Positions 60,936-64,000 of a DNA stretch of 64,000 nt are shown in pieces (position 1 is the first letter of the stretch; each line of letters opens with the position of its first letter). The stretch covers positions 29,302,618 through 29,366,617 of the forward strand of contig OZ026601.1 in NCBI GenBank assembly GCA_964020085.1, given 5' to 3'. The notes beneath the pieces are model-generated. The model was not told the DNA's origin. It did no database searches and saw nothing but the letters and a program-made list of their open reading frames with translations. The translations under genes and the position numbers were made by a program. The stretch is from Micromussa lordhowensis (lineage: Eukaryota; Cnidaria; Anthozoa; Scleractinia; Lobophylliidae).

Positions 60936-63900
60936 AGTGTCCGTATAGCCGAGTTATGACAAATTTGGCAAGGACACCTAAATCGGCTATTTTCTGAGAT
61001 TTTGCCAAGGGGGGACCAAGGGAAAATGCTCAAAAAAGTAGGCCAACTATAGGGGCTTCAAAAACACCCTGGCGCAAATGGCATTATCTCCTAATTAGTA
61101 TGCACTTGAAGTGCAAACATAGGACAACATTTTGCTGCAAACTGCGGCTCCATAAGTGTCCGTAGAGCCGCGGTATGACAAATTTGGCAAGGACACCTAA
61201 ATCGGCCATTTTCTGAGATTTTGCCAAGGGGGGACCAAGGGAAAATGCTCAAAAAAGTAGGCCGACTATAGGGGCTTCAAAAACATCCTGGCGCAAATGG
61301 CATCATCTCCTAATTAGTATGCACTTGAAGTGCAAACATAGGACAACATTTTGCTGCAAACTGCGGCTCCATAAGTGTCCATATAGCCCAGTTATGTCAA
61401 ATTTGGGAAGGAAACCTAAATCGGCCATTTTCTGAGATTGTGCCAAGGGGGGACCATGGGAAAATGCTCAAAAAAGTAGGCCGACTATAGGGGCTTCAAA
61501 AACACCCTGGCGCAAATGGCATCATCTCCTAATTAGTATGCACTTGAAGTGCAAACATAGGACAACAGTTTGCTGCAAACTGCGGCTCCATAAGTGTCCG
61601 TATAGCCGCGTTATGACAAATTTGGCAAGGTTACTTAAATCGGCCCTTTTGTGAGATTTTGCCAAGGGGGGACCAAGGGAAAATGCTCAAAAAAGTAGGC
61701 CGACTATAGGGGCTTCAAAAACACCCTGGCGCAAATGGCATCATCTCCTAATTAGTATGCACTTGAAGTGCAAACATAGGACAACATTTTGCTGCAAACT
61801 GCGGCTCCATAAGTGTGCGGATAGCCGAGTTATGACAAATATGGCAAGGTTACTTAAATCGGCCCTTTTCTGAGATTTTGCTAAGGGGGGACCAAGGGAA
61901 AATGCTAAAAAAAGTAGGCCGACTATAGGGGCTTCAAAAACACCCTGGCGCAAATGGCATCATCTCCTAATTAGTATGCACTTAAAGTGCAAACATAGGA
62001 CAACATTTTGCTGCAAACTGCGGCTCCATAAGTGTCCATATAGCCCAGTTATGACAAATTTGGCAAGGACACCTAAATCGGCCATTTTCTGAGATTTTGC
62101 CAAGGGGGGACCAAGGGAAAATGCTCAAAAAAGTAGGCCGACTATAGGGGCTTCAAAAACACCCTGGCGCAAATGGCATCATCTCCTAATTAGTATGCAC
62201 TTGAAGTGCAAACATAGGACAACATTTTTCTGCAAACTGCGGCTCCATAAGTGTCCGTAGAGCCGCGTTATGACAAATTTGGCAAGGACACCTAAATCGG
62301 CCATTTTCTGAGATTTTGCCAAGGGGGGACCAAGGGAAAATGCTCAAAAAAGTAGGCCGACTATACGGGCTTCAAAAACATCCTGGCACAAAGGGCATCA
62401 TCTCCTAATTAGTATGCACTTAAAGTGCAAAGATAATTCAGCATTTTGCTGCCAACTGCGGCTCCATAAGTGTCCGTATAGCCGAGTTATGACAAATTTG
62501 GCAAGGACACCTAAATCGGCTATTTTCTGAGATTTTGCCAAGGGGGGACCAAGGGAAAATGCTCAAAAAAGTAGGCCAACTATAGGGGCTTCAAAAACAC
62601 CCTGGCGCAAATGGCATCATCTCCTAATTAGTATGCACTTGAAGTGCAAACATAGGACAACATTTTGCTGCAAACTGCGGCTCCATAAGTGTCCGTATAG
62701 CCGAGTTATGACAAATTTGGCAAGGACACCTAAATCGGCTATGTTCTGAGATTTTTCCAAGGGGGGACCAAGGGAAAATGCTCAAAAAAGTAGGCCGACT
62801 ATAGGGGCTTCAAAAACACCCTGGCGCAAATGGCATCATCTCTTAATTAGTATGCACTTAAAGTGCAAACATAGGACAACATTTTGCTGCAAACTGCGGC
62901 TCCATAAGTGTCCGTATAGCCGCGTTATGACAAATTTGGCAAGGTTACTTAAATCGGCCCTTTTCGGAGATTTTGCCAAGGGGGGACCAAGGGAAAATGC
63001 TCAAAAAAGTAGGCCGACTATAGGGGCTTCAAAAACACCCTGGCGCAAATGGCATCATCTCCTAATTAGTATGCACTTGAAGTGCAAACATAGGACAACA
63101 TTTTGCTGCAAACTGCGGCTCCATAAGTGTCCATATAGCCCAGTTATGACAAATTTGGGAAGGACACCTAAATCGGCCATTTTCTGAGATTTTGCCAAAG
63201 GGGGACCAAGGGAAAATGCTCAAAAAAGTAGGCCGACTATAGGGGCTTCAAAAACACCCTGGCGCAAATGGCATCATCTCCTAATTAGTATGCACTTGAA
63301 GTGCAAACATAGGACAACATTTTGCTGGAAACTGCGGCTCCATAAGTGTCCATATAGCCCAGTTATGACAAATTTGGCAAGGACACCTAAATCGGCCATT
63401 TTCTGAGATTTTGCCAAGGGGGGACCAAGGGAAAATGCTCAAAAAACTAGGCCGACTATAGGGGCTTCAAAAACACCCTGGCGCAAATGGCATCATCTCC
63501 TAATTAGTATGCACTTGAAGTGTAAAGATAGGACAACATTTTGCTGCAAACTGTGGCTCCATAAGTGTCCGTATAGCCGCGTTATGACAAATTTGGCAAG
63601 GTTACTTAAATCGGCCCTTTTCTGAGATTTTGCCAAGGGGGGACCAAGGGAAAATGCTCAAAAAAGTAGGCCGACTATAGAGATTTCAAAAACATCCTGG
63701 CGCAAATGGCATCATCTCCTAATTAGTATGCACTTGAAGTGCAAACATAGGACAACATTTTTCTGCAAACTGCGGCTCCATAAGTGTCCGTATAGCCGCG
63801 TTATGACAAGTTTGGCAAGGACACCTAAATCGGCCATTTTCTGAGATTTTGCCAAGGGGGGACCAAGGGAAAATGCTCAAAAAAGTAGGCCGACTATACG

Positions 63901-64000
63901 GGCTTCAAAAACATCCTGGCACAAATGGCATCATCTCCTAATTAGTATGCACTTAAAGTGCAAAGATAATTCAGCATTTTGCTGCCAACTGCGGCTCCAT

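Larger units (their letters stand above)
30912..64000. repeat. Satellite array, ~219-220-bp monomer, with higher-order repeats
   Basis: About 150 head-to-tail monomers continue beyond the window. Monomer landmarks are CTAATTAGTATGCACTTG, CTGCGGCTCCATAAGTG, ATAGCC(G/C)(C/A)GTTATG and GCTCAAAAAAGTAGGCC. Several variant classes alternate: GACACCTAAATCGGCCA, GTTACTTAAATCGGCCC, CACTTAAAGTGCAAAGATAATTCA, and others. Monomers mostly differ by a few percent. Multi-kilobase duplications are visible at several periods. Open frames up to 184 codons occur on both strands but follow the repeat, not coding logic. I see no gene or transposon within it. Confidence 0.97.

Noticed and set aside
30912..64000. 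CRISPR-like array
   Set aside because: Repeats are ~219 bp, contiguous and without unique spacers, and the setting is eukaryotic: a satellite.
1..64000. tRNA, rRNA or other structured RNA genes
   Set aside because: Reading both strands I saw no cloverleaf or rRNA core motifs. A covariance-model scan would be needed to exclude small ncRNAs.

Overview
The window is eukaryotic nuclear DNA: a large tandem satellite array interrupted by two virus-like Polinton/Maverick (adintovirus-type) elements. Nothing in it is bacterial: genes have no ribosome-binding sites, the elements carry TIRs and 6-bp target-site duplications of the Polinton type, and the flanks are a ~219-bp satellite. The host cannot be named from sequence alone. 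The AT-rich, mostly intronless element and the gene set would fit an invertebrate animal, or another eukaryote rich in Polintons.

Layout. (1) 1-7993: the right-hand ~8 kb of a first Polinton, cut by the window start. It contains the protease tail, a 60-aa ORF, a zinc-ribbon protein, a PLA2 protein, integrase, a zinc-finger protein, PolB, an acidic protein and a VLTF3-like factor, and ends in a TIR at 7993. (2) 7994-10740: about 12.5 satellite monomers. (3) 10741-30911: a complete 20,171-bp Polinton in the opposite orientation, with 242-bp TIRs (10741-10982 and 30670-30911), AG...CT termini and an ATCATC duplication on both sides. (4) 30912-64000: about 150 more satellite monomers with higher-order duplications, running off the window.

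The complete element has about 21 genes. Replication and integration: protein-primed-type PolB and an rve integrase with a chromodomain. Virion formation: double jelly-roll major capsid candidate, penton candidate, A32/FtsK-type packaging ATPase, adenain/Ulp1-type protease, PLA2 virion enzyme, several small basic or zinc-ribbon virion-type proteins, and two fiber-like proteins with phage-style repeats. Expression: a poxvirus-VLTF3-like zinc-ribbon factor, and a short two-frame ORF with the signature motifs of translation initiation factor eIF1/SUI1. Genes from the left TIR to 24261 read leftward (except the 60-aa ORF at 18544); ATPase, fibers, SUI1-like ORF and a two-helix membrane protein read rightward from an AT-rich divergent promoter at 24262-24331.

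Most notable observations: the SUI1/eIF1-like gene broken, or recoded, at a correctly phased A AAA AAT heptamer; an integrase whose first catalytic Asp lies upstream of its first ATG and out of frame with the preceding PLA2 gene at an A10 run, in both copies; a VLTF3-like factor together with a TATATA-type motif abutting almost every start codon; xGxG protease-site-like motifs shared by several virion-type proteins; and tandem repeats carrying NF-kB-like and STAT-like sites upstream of the SUI1-like gene. All functional statements are from reading the sequence; no database search was run.
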